Positions 42,502 through 51,254 are shown, counted from the first letter of the stretch. The stretch is DNA of 64,000 nucleotides from an uncultured bacterium (GCA_905215065.1 CAJMOF010000008.1:62001-126000); one strand, 5' to 3'. The notes: generated by a model from the sequence alone, not told the origin. Made by a program: numbers and translations.

Positions 42502-42536
42502 AAAGGAGAAGTCGATTATCGATTTCTCCTTTTTTA
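42502..42536 (+). terminator. terminator of the radical SAM-peptide operon
   Basis: AAAGGAGAAGTCGAT pairs with ATCGATTTCTCCTTT (one G-U pair) and is followed by TTTAATT. It marks the right end of the AT-rich cluster. Confidence 0.9.
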
Positions 42537-42665
42537 ATTAAAGATATTTTTGGAATACATGCTCTTAGCACAGGTTGGCGTCTCAGTAAACTGAGAGGTT
42601 GCTTTGGCTAGTTAGAGATATGTGAACGTCCGTTAGACTGAATCTCAGGGTAGAAGGGGCCTCCA

Positions 42666-44666
42666 GTGTCCAGATCAACAAGGCAATGCTGCGTTTCGGC
42701 TAATAAGAACGATGGCTTTTTGCGTGTGGCGGCGGCGTCGCCGTGGATTCGCGTGGCCGATGTCGAGGGCAATGCCGAGGTTGCGCTGGCGGCTGTTCGC
42801 GAGGCTACCGAGCGCGGCGTTCGCGCGCTGGCGCTGCCCGAGCTTAACCTGACCGGCTATACCGCGGCCGACCTGTTCCATAACCGCACACTGCTGCATG
42901 CCTGCGAGGCGGCGCTTGAGTTTATCCTCGATGAAACCCGTGAGCTGCCGATCGTCTTTACCGTCGGCCTTCCCGTTGCGGTGGCCGAAAACATCTACAA
43001 CTGCGCGGCCGTGTGCTGTGCGGGCGAGCTTTTGGGCCTTACGGCTAAGAAATATTTGCCCAACTACGGTGAGTTTTATGAGCGCCGCTGGTTTGCTCCG
43101 GCGCCTGCGGATCCCGTGTGGGTTGAATTTGCCGGTCAGGGTCCGGTCCCGCTGGGTTCGGGGCTTGTCTACCGTTGCTGTGACGAGGGCGCCGAGGACC
43201 TGGTGCTGGGCGTTGAGGTCTGCGAGGACCTGTGGGTGCCGGCGCCCCCTTCGACCGAGATGGCGCTTGCCGGTGCGACGGTGATTCTCAACCCGTCGGC
43301 TTCGGACGAGATTATCGGTAAGGCAGACTATCGCCGCAGCCTCATCTCCAATCAGAGTGCGCGCCTGTACTGTGCCTATGCGTATGCAGACGCGAGCGAG
43401 GGCGAGTCCACGACCGATATGGTCTTTGCGGGCGAGAACCTCGTCTACGAAAACGGCTCCAAGCTCGCCGCGACCAAGCTGCTTACCTGCGACATGGCCA
43501 TCGCCGACGTCGATCTTGACCGCCTAGTTGCCGAGCGCCGTCGTTCGACGACGTGGACGCGCGCGGACGATGCGCCGGAGGCCACGGCCGTTGAGTTTTC
43601 GTTTGAGGGCGTGTTGGCCGAAGAGCCTGTCCTGCGCGATGCCTGCGATATCGACCGCGTTTTCCCGCGCGCGCCCTTTGTACCGGCCGACCATGGTGAC
43701 CTGGCCGAGCGTTGCGAGACCATCCTCGACCTGCAGACCGCGGGCCTCAAGACCCGTCTTGCCCATACGGGTACCAAGGCGGCTGTCATCGGTCTTTCAG
43801 GCGGTCTGGACTCCACGCTGGCGCTGCTTGTGACCGTGCGTGCCTTCGATGCGCTGGGGCTGCCGCGCACGGGTATCACGGCGGTTTCCATGCCTGGCTT
43901 TGGCACGACGCATCGCACTAAGTCGAATGCCGAGTCGCTCGCTCGCGACCTGGGCGTGAGCTTCCGCGAGGTTTCGATCCACGCGGCTGTGGAGCAGCAC
44001 TTCAAGGACATTGAGCACGATCCGACCGTGCAGGACGTGACCTACGAGAACAGCCAGGCCCGCGAGCGTACGCAGATTCTGATGGATCTGGCCAACCAGG
44101 CTGGCGGTTTTGTCATCGGCACGGGCGACCTGTCGGAGCTGGCGCTCGGCTGGGCTACCTATAACGGCGACCACATGAGCATGTACGCCGTCAACGCGAG
44201 CGTGCCCAAGACGCTTGTGCGCCATCTGGTGCGCTATGCGGCCGATGTCTTTGGCGGGCGTATTGCCGAGGTCTTGCTCGATATCCTCGATACGCCGGTG
44301 TCCCCCGAGCTCCTGCCGCCCACGGGCGACGGCGAGATTGCGCAGAAGACTGAGGACCTGGTGGGCCCGTACGAGCTGCACGACTACTTCCTCTACTACC
44401 TGCTGCGTTTTGGCTTTGAGCCGGGCAAGATCTACCGCATGGCGCTCAAGAGCTTCGAGGGCGTCTACGACGTCAAGACCATTCACACGTGGCTACGCAC
44501 GTTCTACCGTCGCTTCTTTGCCCAGCAGTTTAAGCGCAGCTGCCTGCCCGATGGCCCCAAGGTGGGCTCGGTCACGCTCAGCCCGCGCGGCGATTGGCGC
44601 ATGCCGAGTGACGCCAGCTCGCGCCTGTGGCTCGCCCAGATTGACGCGCTCAATCCGATGGACTAA
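42666..44666 (+). CDS. nadE: glutamine-dependent NAD+ synthase
   Basis: A 666-residue bifunctional enzyme: an N-terminal nitrilase-type glutaminase (residues 20-290; Glu in LPELNLTGYTAADL, Lys in TAKKYLPNYGEFYE, Cys in GVEVCEDLWVP) releases ammonia to the C-terminal synthetase with the pyrophosphatase loop GLSGGLDSTLAL. It makes NAD from deamido-NAD in the cytoplasm. The GTG start at 42666 follows AAGGGG. A terminator hairpin lies before the next gene. Confidence 0.95.
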   Translation: MSRSTRQCCVSANKNDGFLRVAAASPWIRVADVEGNAEVALAAVREATERGVRALALPELNLTGYTAADLFHNRTLLHACEAALEFILDETRELPIVFTVGLPVAVAENIYNCAAVCCAGELLGLTAKKYLPNYGEFYERRWFAPAPADPVWVEFAGQGPVPLGSGLVYRCCDEGAEDLVLGVEVCEDLWVPAPPSTEMALAGATVILNPSASDEIIGKADYRRSLISNQSARLYCAYAYADASEGESTTDMVFAGENLVYENGSKLAATKLLTCDMAIADVDLDRLVAERRRSTTWTRADDAPEATAVEFSFEGVLAEEPVLRDACDIDRVFPRAPFVPADHGDLAERCETILDLQTAGLKTRLAHTGTKAAVIGLSGGLDSTLALLVTVRAFDALGLPRTGITAVSMPGFGTTHRTKSNAESLARDLGVSFREVSIHAAVEQHFKDIEHDPTVQDVTYENSQARERTQILMDLANQAGGFVIGTGDLSELALGWATYNGDHMSMYAVNASVPKTLVRHLVRYAADVFGGRIAEVLLDILDTPVSPELLPPTGDGEIAQKTEDLVGPYELHDYFLYYLLRFGFEPGKIYRMALKSFEGVYDVKTIHTWLRTFYRRFFAQQFKRSCLPDGPKVGSVTLSPRGDWRMPSDASSRLWLAQIDALNPMD

Positions 44667-44733
44667 GGTTGCCAAATTGAACCAAAACAGCGGGTGCAAG
44701 CGTTACACTTTTGCAATCTGATGGCCCGTATCG

Positions 44734-44764
44734 CGCGGCGCTCTTGTCGGAGCGCCGCGTTTTT
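44734..44764 (+). terminator. terminator of nadE
   Basis: CGCGGCGCTC and GAGCGCCGCG form a ten-base-pair stem followed by TTTTT. Confidence 0.9.
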
Positions 44765-44783
44765 CATATCGAAAGGTGGCACC

Positions 44784-45947
44784 ATGCAGGCATCGCAGCG
44801 TCTCGACCGCTTTGGCGCGGAGGTCTTCGCCTCGCTCAACAACAAACTGCTTGCGCTGAAGGCTCAGGGCAAGACCATTTACAACATGAGCGTGGGCACG
44901 CCCGACTTTAAGCCGTACGACCACGTGGTCGAGGCGCTCACGCAAGCGGCCCAGGACCCCGAGATGTGGAAGTATGCCCTGCGCGACCTGCCCGAACTCA
45001 AGCAAGCCGTGTGCGATTACTATGAGCGCCGCTTTGGCGTTTCGGGCATTACGCCGTCTATGGTGCAGTCGTGCAACGGCACGCAGGAGGGCGTGGGCCA
45101 TTTGGGCCTGGCCCTGCTCGATCCGGGTGACACCATTTTGGTTCCCGATCCGTGCTACCCGGTCTTTGAGGCGGGCGCCAAGATTGCCGATGCCAAGCTC
45201 GAGTACTATCCGTTGGTCGCCGAGCATAATTACCTGCCCTATGTGGCGGGCATCGATCCCGAGGTGGCCGATCGTGCCAAGTATATGATCGTGTCGTTGC
45301 CCGCCAACCCGGTCGGCTCGGTGGGCACGCCCGAGGTCTACGAGGAGATCATCGCTTTCGCCCGCGAGCACGACCTGCTCATCGTCCATGACAACGCGTA
45401 CTCCGACATCGTGTTCGACGGCGAGCCGGGCGGAAGCTTCTTGCAGTATCCTGGTGCGCTTGAGGTGGGCGTGGAGTTCTTCTCGCTTTCCAAGTCGTTT
45501 AACGTTACCGGTGCGCGTATCGGCTTTTTGGTCGGCCGCGAGGACGTGGTCTCTGCCTTTGCCAAGCTGCGCGGCCAGATCGACTTTGGTATGTTCTTCC
45601 CGATCCAGAAGGCTGCTATCGCCTGCCTGAACGGTCCGCGCGATGAGGTCGAGGCGCAGCGTCTGAAGTACCAGGAGCGCCGCGATGCCCTGTGCGACGG
45701 TCTTGAGGGCTTGGGCTGGGAGCGTCCCAACGCGCATGGCTCTATGTTTGTGTGGGCCAAGCTTCCCGGTGGTCGCACCGATTCCATGGCGTTTTGCGAG
45801 GAGCTTATGGAGAAGGCCGGCGTTGTGGTGACGCCGGGCGCGAGCTTTGGTCCTTCGGGTGAGGGGCATGTGCGCATGGCGCTGGTCCTGCCGCCCGATC
45901 AGATCGCTTTGGCTGTCGAGGCCATTCGCGAGGCGGGCCTGTATTAG
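44784..45947 (+). CDS. class I/II aminotransferase (possible DAP-pathway transaminase)
   Basis: A 387-residue PLP enzyme of fold type I. The PLP lysine is in FFSLSKSFNVTGARIGF, the cofactor-ring Asp/Tyr pair in IVHDNAYSDIVF, and NPVG occurs in SLPANPVGSVG. It resembles the LL-diaminopimelate/alanine transaminase group. The window encodes the acetyl-DAP route (tetrahydrodipicolinate acetyltransferase and a deacetylase) but no other transaminase, so this gene is a candidate for N-acetyl-DAP aminotransferase; that role is inferred. Start at ATG 44784 after GAAAGGTGG. Confidence 0.85.
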   Translation: MQASQRLDRFGAEVFASLNNKLLALKAQGKTIYNMSVGTPDFKPYDHVVEALTQAAQDPEMWKYALRDLPELKQAVCDYYERRFGVSGITPSMVQSCNGTQEGVGHLGLALLDPGDTILVPDPCYPVFEAGAKIADAKLEYYPLVAEHNYLPYVAGIDPEVADRAKYMIVSLPANPVGSVGTPEVYEEIIAFAREHDLLIVHDNAYSDIVFDGEPGGSFLQYPGALEVGVEFFSLSKSFNVTGARIGFLVGREDVVSAFAKLRGQIDFGMFFPIQKAAIACLNGPRDEVEAQRLKYQERRDALCDGLEGLGWERPNAHGSMFVWAKLPGGRTDSMAFCEELMEKAGVVVTPGASFGPSGEGHVRMALVLPPDQIALAVEAIREAGLY

Positions 45948-46090
45948 AAAGCTATTCCGCTCGTCAATAGCTCGAAACCGATTTCGTGCAGTTATTTTAC
46001 GAATCCTGCAAACAATTTCGGTAAACGGTCGATTTTTGGCTGCGAATAGGAGCATAATCAAAGTCCCGATTGGATGTATTGGGATTACGG

Positions 46091-46124
46091 CAAGCCGCTC
46101 GGGTCGTTCCCGGGCGGCTTGTTT
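46091..46124 (+). terminator. hairpin between the aminotransferase gene and ldh
   Basis: CAAGCCGCTCGGG and CCCGGGCGGCTTG form a 13-base-pair stem followed by TTTG, 24 bases before the ldh start. It either terminates the upstream gene or attenuates ldh. The remainder of 45948-46147 holds an AT-rich stretch with a CATAAT at 46055-46060 but no convincing -35 box. Confidence 0.65.
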
Positions 46125-46147
46125 GTGGAGAGAGATGGGAGTTTCTA

Positions 46148-47098
46148 ATGGTTAACGAGAAGAAGGTCGCTATTGTCGGCTGCGGTTTCGTTGGTTCGTC
46201 TTCGGCGTTCGCGCTGATGCAGAGTGGTCTGTTCTCCGAGATGGTCCTCATCGACGTGGACAAGAACCGCGCCGAGGGTGAGGCCCTGGATATCGCGCAC
46301 GGCATGACGTTTGCCGAGCCGATGAAGATCTACGCCGGCGATTATTCCGATGTCGCCGACGCCGCCATGATCGTCGTCACCGCTGGCGCTGCCCAGAAGC
46401 CCGGTGAGACTCGCCTGGACCTGGTCAACAAGAACGTCAACATCTTTAAGTCCATCATTCCCGAAATTAAGAAGTCTGGCTTCGACGGCATTCTGCTCAT
46501 TGTCTCCAACCCGGTCGATGTTCTGACCTATGCCGCCATCAAGATGTCCGGCCTGCCCGAGGGCCATGTCATCGGCTCCGGCACCGTGCTCGACACTGGC
46601 CGTCTGCAGCAGATGCTTGGTGCCCACGTCGAGGTTGACCCGCGCGATGTCCAGGCCTATGTCATGGGTGAGCACGGCGACTCTGAGTTTGTCGCTTGGT
46701 CCAGCGCCCAGGTTGCCGGCGTGCCGCTGAACACTTTCTGCGAGCTTCACGGTCATCTGGAGCATGAGGCTGCCGAGAAGCGCATCGCCGAGGACGTCAA
46801 GAACTCCGCCTACACCATCATCGAGAAGAAGCACGCCACCTACTATGGCGTCGCCATGGCCGTCAAGCGCATCTGCACCGCCGTCATGCGCGATGAGCAG
46901 ACCGTTCTGCCCGTCTCCTCGCTCATGGTGGGCGAGTATGGCCTGTCCGATCTTGCCATCTCCATGCCGACGGTCGTTGGCCGCGACGGCGTCGTCTGTC
47001 GCGTCCCCGTGCCGCTGAACGATGACGAGCAACATGAGCTCACCGCCTCCGCCAAGGCCCTCAAGGATATCATCGACAGCGTCGACTTCTCCTGCTAA
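46148..47098 (+). CDS. ldh: L-lactate dehydrogenase
   Basis: A 316-residue NAD-dependent enzyme reducing pyruvate to lactate in fermentation. The Rossmann motif is VAIVGCGFVGSSSAFAL, NAD specificity is indicated by LIDVDKN, the substrate loop has QKPGETRLDLVNKN with its Arg, and the catalytic His is in GEHGDSEFVAW, a lactate (not malate) dehydrogenase signature. The start at ATG 46148 follows GGGAG. Codon bias indicates strong expression. Terminator follows. Confidence 0.95.
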   Translation: MVNEKKVAIVGCGFVGSSSAFALMQSGLFSEMVLIDVDKNRAEGEALDIAHGMTFAEPMKIYAGDYSDVADAAMIVVTAGAAQKPGETRLDLVNKNVNIFKSIIPEIKKSGFDGILLIVSNPVDVLTYAAIKMSGLPEGHVIGSGTVLDTGRLQQMLGAHVEVDPRDVQAYVMGEHGDSEFVAWSSAQVAGVPLNTFCELHGHLEHEAAEKRIAEDVKNSAYTIIEKKHATYYGVAMAVKRICTAVMRDEQTVLPVSSLMVGEYGLSDLAISMPTVVGRDGVVCRVPVPLNDDEQHELTASAKALKDIIDSVDFSC

Positions 47099-47130
47099 AT
47101 CAAGCTCGCTAGAGCGAAAAGCTACAATGA

Positions 47131-47165
47131 AGGCGTCCGGGTCCACACGGCCCGGGCGCCTTTTT
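47131..47165 (+). terminator. terminator of ldh
   Basis: AGGCGTCCGGG and CCCGGGCGCCT form a stem followed by TTTT. Confidence 0.9.
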
Positions 47166-47220
47166 GGTGCAAAGTAACCTGACCCCAATGCACCATAGTT
47201 GCCCCAATGCACCATAGTTG
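47166..47220 (+). repeat. REP-like hairpin with 19-base tandem duplication
   Basis: A 29-base unit, GGTGCA...TGCACC with AACCTG in its loop (47166-47194), whose last part plus ATAGTTG is duplicated: CCCCAATGCACCATAGTTG occurs at 47183-47201 and again at 47202-47220. A near-identical 29-base unit lies at 48398-48426, on the other side of the intervening gene. Confidence 0.75.
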
Positions 47221-47231
47221 ATGGGAGGGCC

Positions 47232-48392
47232 ATGTCGGATTCGCCTAATTTTTTAACCTATGCCCAGACGGCGTTTGATCCGTTTGAGGAGAGGCCGTTC
47301 TGCGCGGTGGATAGCCTCGTCTTTGCGTGGTTGTCCTATTTGCGTTTGCCGGGTGATATGGCGGAGCTGACGAACTGGCAGGGCCTAGACGTACGCGAGC
47401 TGCTGCGTGCCGAGTGCTACCGGGACATGATTGACGACTTGTGGGACCCGGAGGGGAGCAAGGCCTTGCTGGAGGCCGTGGCAGCAAGTCCTCGCTACCG
47501 TGGCGTGCACGTTTGCGGCTATCGTGCCGTGAGCGATGTGGTGGCGACAGAGCAGTTTGCAGCCATGGCGTTCCGGTTTCCGGCGGGGTTTAGCTATCTT
47601 TCCTTCCGGGGGACCGACAGCACGATTGTGGGCTGGAAAGAGGACTTTAACATGGCGTTCCGGTATCCTGTGCCGGCCCAGGAATCCGCGGCGCGTTATG
47701 TGGACGAGGCGGCGGATGCGATTGACGGGCCGCTTTTGTGCGGAGGTCATTCCAAGGGTGGAAACCTTGCGGTGTACGGTGCGGCGATGTGCTCCGATGT
47801 CGCCCGTGCGCGAATCGAACAGGCGTATTCCCATGATGGTCCGGGTTTCGTCGAGGAGTTTCTGAACGGCAACGCCTTTGCCGATCTTTCCGGTCGAATC
47901 GACAAGACGCTACCTCGGTCGTCGATCTTTGGCATGATGTTCGAGACGCAGGAGGACTATGCCATCGTTGAGAGCACCGAGTTCAGCCTGCTGCAGCACA
48001 ATCCCTTTAGCTGGGTGGTTGATGGTCGCGACTTCGTGTACTGTGAGCGCCTGTCCGCCGGTGCTCGATACGTTGATGGCTCCATTCGCGAGATGCTGCT
48101 TGCAGTTTCGCCTAGCGAGCGCGAGCGTTTTGTAGATGCGTTGTTCTCCGTGTTTGAGGCTACGGGTGCTGAGCGGTTTGCGGATATCGCTGGGAATCTG
48201 CGCGAGAGCCTGCCCGCGATGCTCCAGGCTGCGCAAGGGTTTGACAAGGATACGCGACGCTTTGTCTCGCAGACCATCGTGGCAATTCTTAAGTGTGCGC
48301 TGCTGCCTAAACGTCCCGAGTTCAGCGTGCCTTCTAGTGGTAAGAGCCTGGCAGAACAGCTCGAGGTATGGCAGTCCGAGCTCCTGCGCTAG
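47232..48392 (+). CDS. DUF2974 (Mbeg1-like) lipase-fold protein
   Basis: A 386-residue alpha/beta hydrolase-like protein of the DUF2974 family. The nucleophile elbow is LLCGGHSKGGNLAVYG, a GxSxGG motif, preceded by FSYLSFRGTDSTIVGWKEDF, which is shared with class 3 lipases. A catalytic Asp may lie in YSHDGPGF. Its substrate is unknown; members are common in Firmicutes and Coriobacteriia. Start at ATG 47232 five bases after GGGAGG. The gene is bracketed by two nearly identical direct hairpin repeats. Confidence 0.83.
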   Translation: MSDSPNFLTYAQTAFDPFEERPFCAVDSLVFAWLSYLRLPGDMAELTNWQGLDVRELLRAECYRDMIDDLWDPEGSKALLEAVAASPRYRGVHVCGYRAVSDVVATEQFAAMAFRFPAGFSYLSFRGTDSTIVGWKEDFNMAFRYPVPAQESAARYVDEAADAIDGPLLCGGHSKGGNLAVYGAAMCSDVARARIEQAYSHDGPGFVEEFLNGNAFADLSGRIDKTLPRSSIFGMMFETQEDYAIVESTEFSLLQHNPFSWVVDGRDFVYCERLSAGARYVDGSIREMLLAVSPSERERFVDALFSVFEATGAERFADIAGNLRESLPAMLQAAQGFDKDTRRFVSQTIVAILKCALLPKRPEFSVPSSGKSLAEQLEVWQSELLR

Positions 48393-48397
48393 CCATT

Positions 48398-48426
48398 GGT
48401 GCAAAGCAACCTGTCCCCGATGCACC
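48398..48426 (+). repeat. REP-like hairpin, second copy
   Basis: GGTGCA and TGCACC enclose CAACCTGTCCCC. It differs from the copy at 47166-47194 at three of 29 positions and lies in the same orientation, six bases after the stop of the enclosed gene. Confidence 0.75.
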
Positions 48427-48503
48427 AATCTTCGATGCGCCTGGGGCGGGCTCGACCGCTATACTGGTTCGTGCTCAATTCAATCTAGAACGGAATGCCG
48501 TAT

Positions 48504-49508
48504 ATGAAAATCAATCATGCGATTCTGCATATCCTGGACTTTGACTCTGCCGTCAACGTTATGAGCCAGCGCGAGCTCGATATCGAGAGCCGTACCGTGC
48601 GCAACTTCGTGACCACGCATCTGCGCCGCGCACGTACCTCGGCCGACAATAAACGCGCCGCGTTTGCCGAGAACTCTGCGTTTGGCGGCGAGCTCAAGGG
48701 CTATTTCTTTGGCGAGCGCGAGTTCGTAGACCTGTCGCAGCAGATTGCGGAGTTCATTTCCTCCGAGCTTACCAAGGCCGAAAAAGCCGAGTCCACCGAT
48801 GTGCTCGTGGCCGACTTTGACGACGATGAGGATGCCCGCTGGTTTGCCGTGATGCTGCTGGGCTCCAAGCAGGCCTTTATGCACGAGGTGGGCCGCGAGG
48901 AGGGCGAGGTACGCAACGACATCGCGCGCCACTATGCTATCCTGCCGAATCCTTCCCAAAAGGTGCCAAGCTATGCCATCGTGCGCGCGAGCACCATGGA
49001 GATCGGCTACGTGGACAAGAAGCGCAAGATTGCCGGCGAGGACCGTATGCTTATCCCCGATGGCCTGCTGCAGTGCGACACGGGCGTATCGGGCAAGGAG
49101 GTCATCGACACCGTGACGCGTGTGGTCGAGGAAGTCGCCGAGGAGCACGGCGCCAACACGGCCGTGGCGCTCGCCAAGGTTAAGGCCGCTGTGGCCGAGA
49201 AGGTCGAGGATGACGAGGAGCTTCCGCCCTGGGATATCGTCGATGAGGTCTTTGAGGACGAGCCGGTCATCAAGGAAAGTGTGCGCGCGGCACTGACCGA
49301 GGAGAAGGTTCCCGAGCGCGTTCCCGTGGAGCGCAAACAGGTCGAGCGCGCGGCGGTGCGCAATCATAAGATTCGTACCGATACGGGCATCGAGATCAGC
49401 TTCCCGGCCGAGATGGGTTCGAACTCCGAGTACATCGAGTTTGTCAACGAACCCAACGGCCTCATCTCCATCGAGCTCAAGAATATCGGCAGCATCGAGA
49501 ACCGATAA
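48504..49508 (+). CDS. nucleoid-associated protein (NdpA/YejK family)
   Basis: A 334-residue protein of the PF04245 family, beginning KINHAILHILDFDSAV, as in YejK-type nucleoid proteins of E. coli. It contains VADFDDDEDARWFAVMLL and ends with ISFPAEMGSNSEYIEFV. The family co-purifies with nucleoids and is also found in mobile-element contexts; its biochemical role is not settled. ATG 48504 gives better spacing from ACGGA than ATG 48495. A terminator follows. Confidence 0.85.
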   Translation: MKINHAILHILDFDSAVNVMSQRELDIESRTVRNFVTTHLRRARTSADNKRAAFAENSAFGGELKGYFFGEREFVDLSQQIAEFISSELTKAEKAESTDVLVADFDDDEDARWFAVMLLGSKQAFMHEVGREEGEVRNDIARHYAILPNPSQKVPSYAIVRASTMEIGYVDKKRKIAGEDRMLIPDGLLQCDTGVSGKEVIDTVTRVVEEVAEEHGANTAVALAKVKAAVAEKVEDDEELPPWDIVDEVFEDEPVIKESVRAALTEEKVPERVPVERKQVERAAVRNHKIRTDTGIEISFPAEMGSNSEYIEFVNEPNGLISIELKNIGSIENR

Positions 49509-49536
49509 GTTGCGTTACGCCTGCAGCGAGAAAGCG

Positions 49537-49570
49537 AAGGCCGAAGCCCCCTTGGAGCTTCGGCCTTTTT
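49537..49570. terminator. terminator of the nucleoid-associated gene
   Basis: AAGGCCGAAGC and GCTTCGGCCTT form an 11-base-pair stem followed by TTT. Confidence 0.9.
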
Positions 49571-49612
49571 GTTTAGGGCTGAATTGCCTTACAGGTTGAG
49601 CATACGTCAGCG

Positions 49613-49711
49613 AAAACGCCCCTAGGCGAGCAAGGTGACGTGAAAGAGGAGGGAAGCGTACTTCGGTACGCGACCGACGATTGAACGTCAGATTGCCGCC
49701 TAGGGGCGTTT
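49613..49711. ncRNA. large structured intergenic element
   Basis: An outer stem AAACGCCCCTAGGCG/CGCCTAGGGGCGTTT (49614-49628 with 49697-49711) encloses a second stem GCAA..TGACGT/ACGTCA..TTGC and an apical hairpin GCGTAC-TTCG-GTACGC (49656-49671) with a UUCG tetraloop. It lies between convergent genes. It may act as a terminator for the dap operon on the minus strand (the outer stem is followed by TTTTCGC there), as a dispersed repeat, or as an RNA. Similar elements may occur in related genomes, which I cannot check here. Confidence 0.55.
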
Positions 49712-49754
49712 GCAGCTTCGAGCCATTGCGCGGTTTGGTAAAACCGCGTAACAA

Positions 49755-50474
49755 TTACAGCTGGCGCAGGCCTTCTTCGAGGCCAGTCTTGCTGTCGGTC
49801 TGGGCGTCGCGCATCTTGATAACGCGGGCGGGGACACCGGCCACGACGGCACCGGCGGGGATGTCCTCGACGCATACGGCACCGGCGGCCACGACGGCGC
49901 CCTTGCCCACGCGCACGCCCTCCAGGACCACGGCGTTGGCGCCGATCATGACATCGTCCTCGACGATGACGGGCGTGGCACTGGCGGGCTCCACGACGCC
50001 TGCCAGTACGGTGCCGGCGCCGATGTGGCAGTTCTTGCCCACGGTGGCGCGGCCGCCCAGCACAGCGCCCATATCAATCATGGAGCCTTCGCCAATGACG
50101 GAGCCGATGTTGATGATGGCGCCCATCATGATGACGGCGCGGTCGCCGATCTCGACGCGGTCACGGATGATCGCGCCCGGCTCGATGCGGGCGTTGATGC
50201 CCTTGAGGTCGAGCATGGGCACGGCGGAGTTGCGGCAGTCGTTCTCTACGTCGTAGTAGTCGATGGAGTCGGCGTTAGCGTCGAGGATTGCCTTGAGCTC
50301 GTCCCAGTCGCCAAAGACGGTCTTGCCACGGCGGCCGCCGTAGACGTGCGCATCGCCCCAGGCAACCTTTATGCCGGGCTTCTCGCGCACATACAGCTTG
50401 ACGGGCGTCTTTTTGGGCGCGGTGGCGATGTAGTTGATAATCTCCTGGGCATCCATCTCAGCTGCGTTGCTCAT
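49755..50474 (-). CDS. dapH: tetrahydrodipicolinate N-acetyltransferase
   Basis: A 239-residue left-handed beta-helix acyltransferase of the DapH type (sometimes called dapD), which acetylates tetrahydrodipicolinate in the acetyl branch of lysine and meso-DAP synthesis. Hexapeptide repeats are visible from ARIEPGAIIRDRVEIGDRAV onward to GAGTVLAGVVEP, and the N-terminal domain has INYIATAPKKTPVKLYV, matching the acetyl- rather than succinyl-transferase. Start at 50474 after AAGGAG. It is the last gene of the riboswitch-controlled operon. Confidence 0.92.
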   Translation of the reverse strand: MSNAAEMDAQEIINYIATAPKKTPVKLYVREKPGIKVAWGDAHVYGGRRGKTVFGDWDELKAILDANADSIDYYDVENDCRNSAVPMLDLKGINARIEPGAIIRDRVEIGDRAVIMMGAIINIGSVIGEGSMIDMGAVLGGRATVGKNCHIGAGTVLAGVVEPASATPVIVEDDVMIGANAVVLEGVRVGKGAVVAAGAVCVEDIPAGAVVAGVPARVIKMRDAQTDSKTGLEEGLRQL

Positions 50475-50513
50475 ATGCTGTTTCTCCTTTGGGTGGATTT
50501 GGTTGATACCTGG

Positions 50514-51254
50514 TTAGGCAAACATGACCTGGTCGAAGGTGTAGAAGCCAGGGTCGCGGACGACGAGCTTTTGAGCGGCGGCCAGAGCGCCGTTGACAAA
50601 AATCTGGCGGCTCGTGGCGCGATGGCTAAGCGTGATTTCCTCGTCCTGGCCGAAAAAGCTCACCTCGTGCACGCCGGCGACGGTGCCGCCGCGCAGCGAG
50701 TGCATGCCGATTTCCTTGGGATCGCGAACGCCGCACATGCCCTCGCGACCGTAGACGGGATGATAGCCAGCCTCTGGCTCGGCCTCGACCACGGCGTCGA
50801 GTAGCAGCTTGGCGGTGCCGCTGGGAGCGTCGACCTTTTGGTTGTGGTGCGTCTCGACAATCTCGCAGTCAAAGCCGGGCAGCTCACGCGTGGCTTGGGC
50901 CACTAGGTGACGCAGGGCGGCGATGCCGATAGAGTAGTTGCCCGAGTGCATGACGCGGGCATTCTGGCCCAGCTCGCGCAGGCGGTCCATCTGATCGGGT
51001 GTGTAGCCCGTGGTGCCCGAGACCAACGCGGCGCCTGTACGCTCGACATAGGCGACGACGGCATCGAAGGTCACGACGTTCGAGAAGTCGATGATGACGT
51101 CGGCTGCCGGGGCGCTCTCGAGCTCGGACAGGTCAAAACCGATCTGGGCCACGATATCAAAAACGGGCTGCCCGGAGGCGTCGGCAATGCCTTCGGCGGT
51201 AGTGCGGATGAGCGAGCCCATGCGGCCCGTTCCCATAATGACGGTCTTAATCAA
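50514..51254 (-). CDS. dapB: 4-hydroxy-tetrahydrodipicolinate reductase
   Basis: A 246-residue NAD(P)H-dependent reductase acting after DapA. The nucleotide motif is VIMGTGRMGSLIR, the catalytic motif ETHHNQKVDAPSGTAKLL carries the His and Lys of the family, and GTTGYTPDQ matches its usual GTTG loop. Its start at 51254 overlaps the end of the upstream lysA-dapA frame by eight bases, so translation is coupled. Confidence 0.95.
   Translation of the reverse strand: MIKTVIMGTGRMGSLIRTTAEGIADASGQPVFDIVAQIGFDLSELESAPAADVIIDFSNVVTFDAVVAYVERTGAALVSGTTGYTPDQMDRLRELGQNARVMHSGNYSIGIAALRHLVAQATRELPGFDCEIVETHHNQKVDAPSGTAKLLLDAVVEAEPEAGYHPVYGREGMCGVRDPKEIGMHSLRGGTVAGVHEVSFFGQDEEITLSHRATSRQIFVNGALAAAQKLVVRDPGFYTFDQVMFA

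Noticed and set aside
46010..46147. Rex-type redox operator before ldh
   Set aside because: No TTGTGAN...TTCACAA-like sequence is present; only a hairpin and an isolated CATAAT were found.
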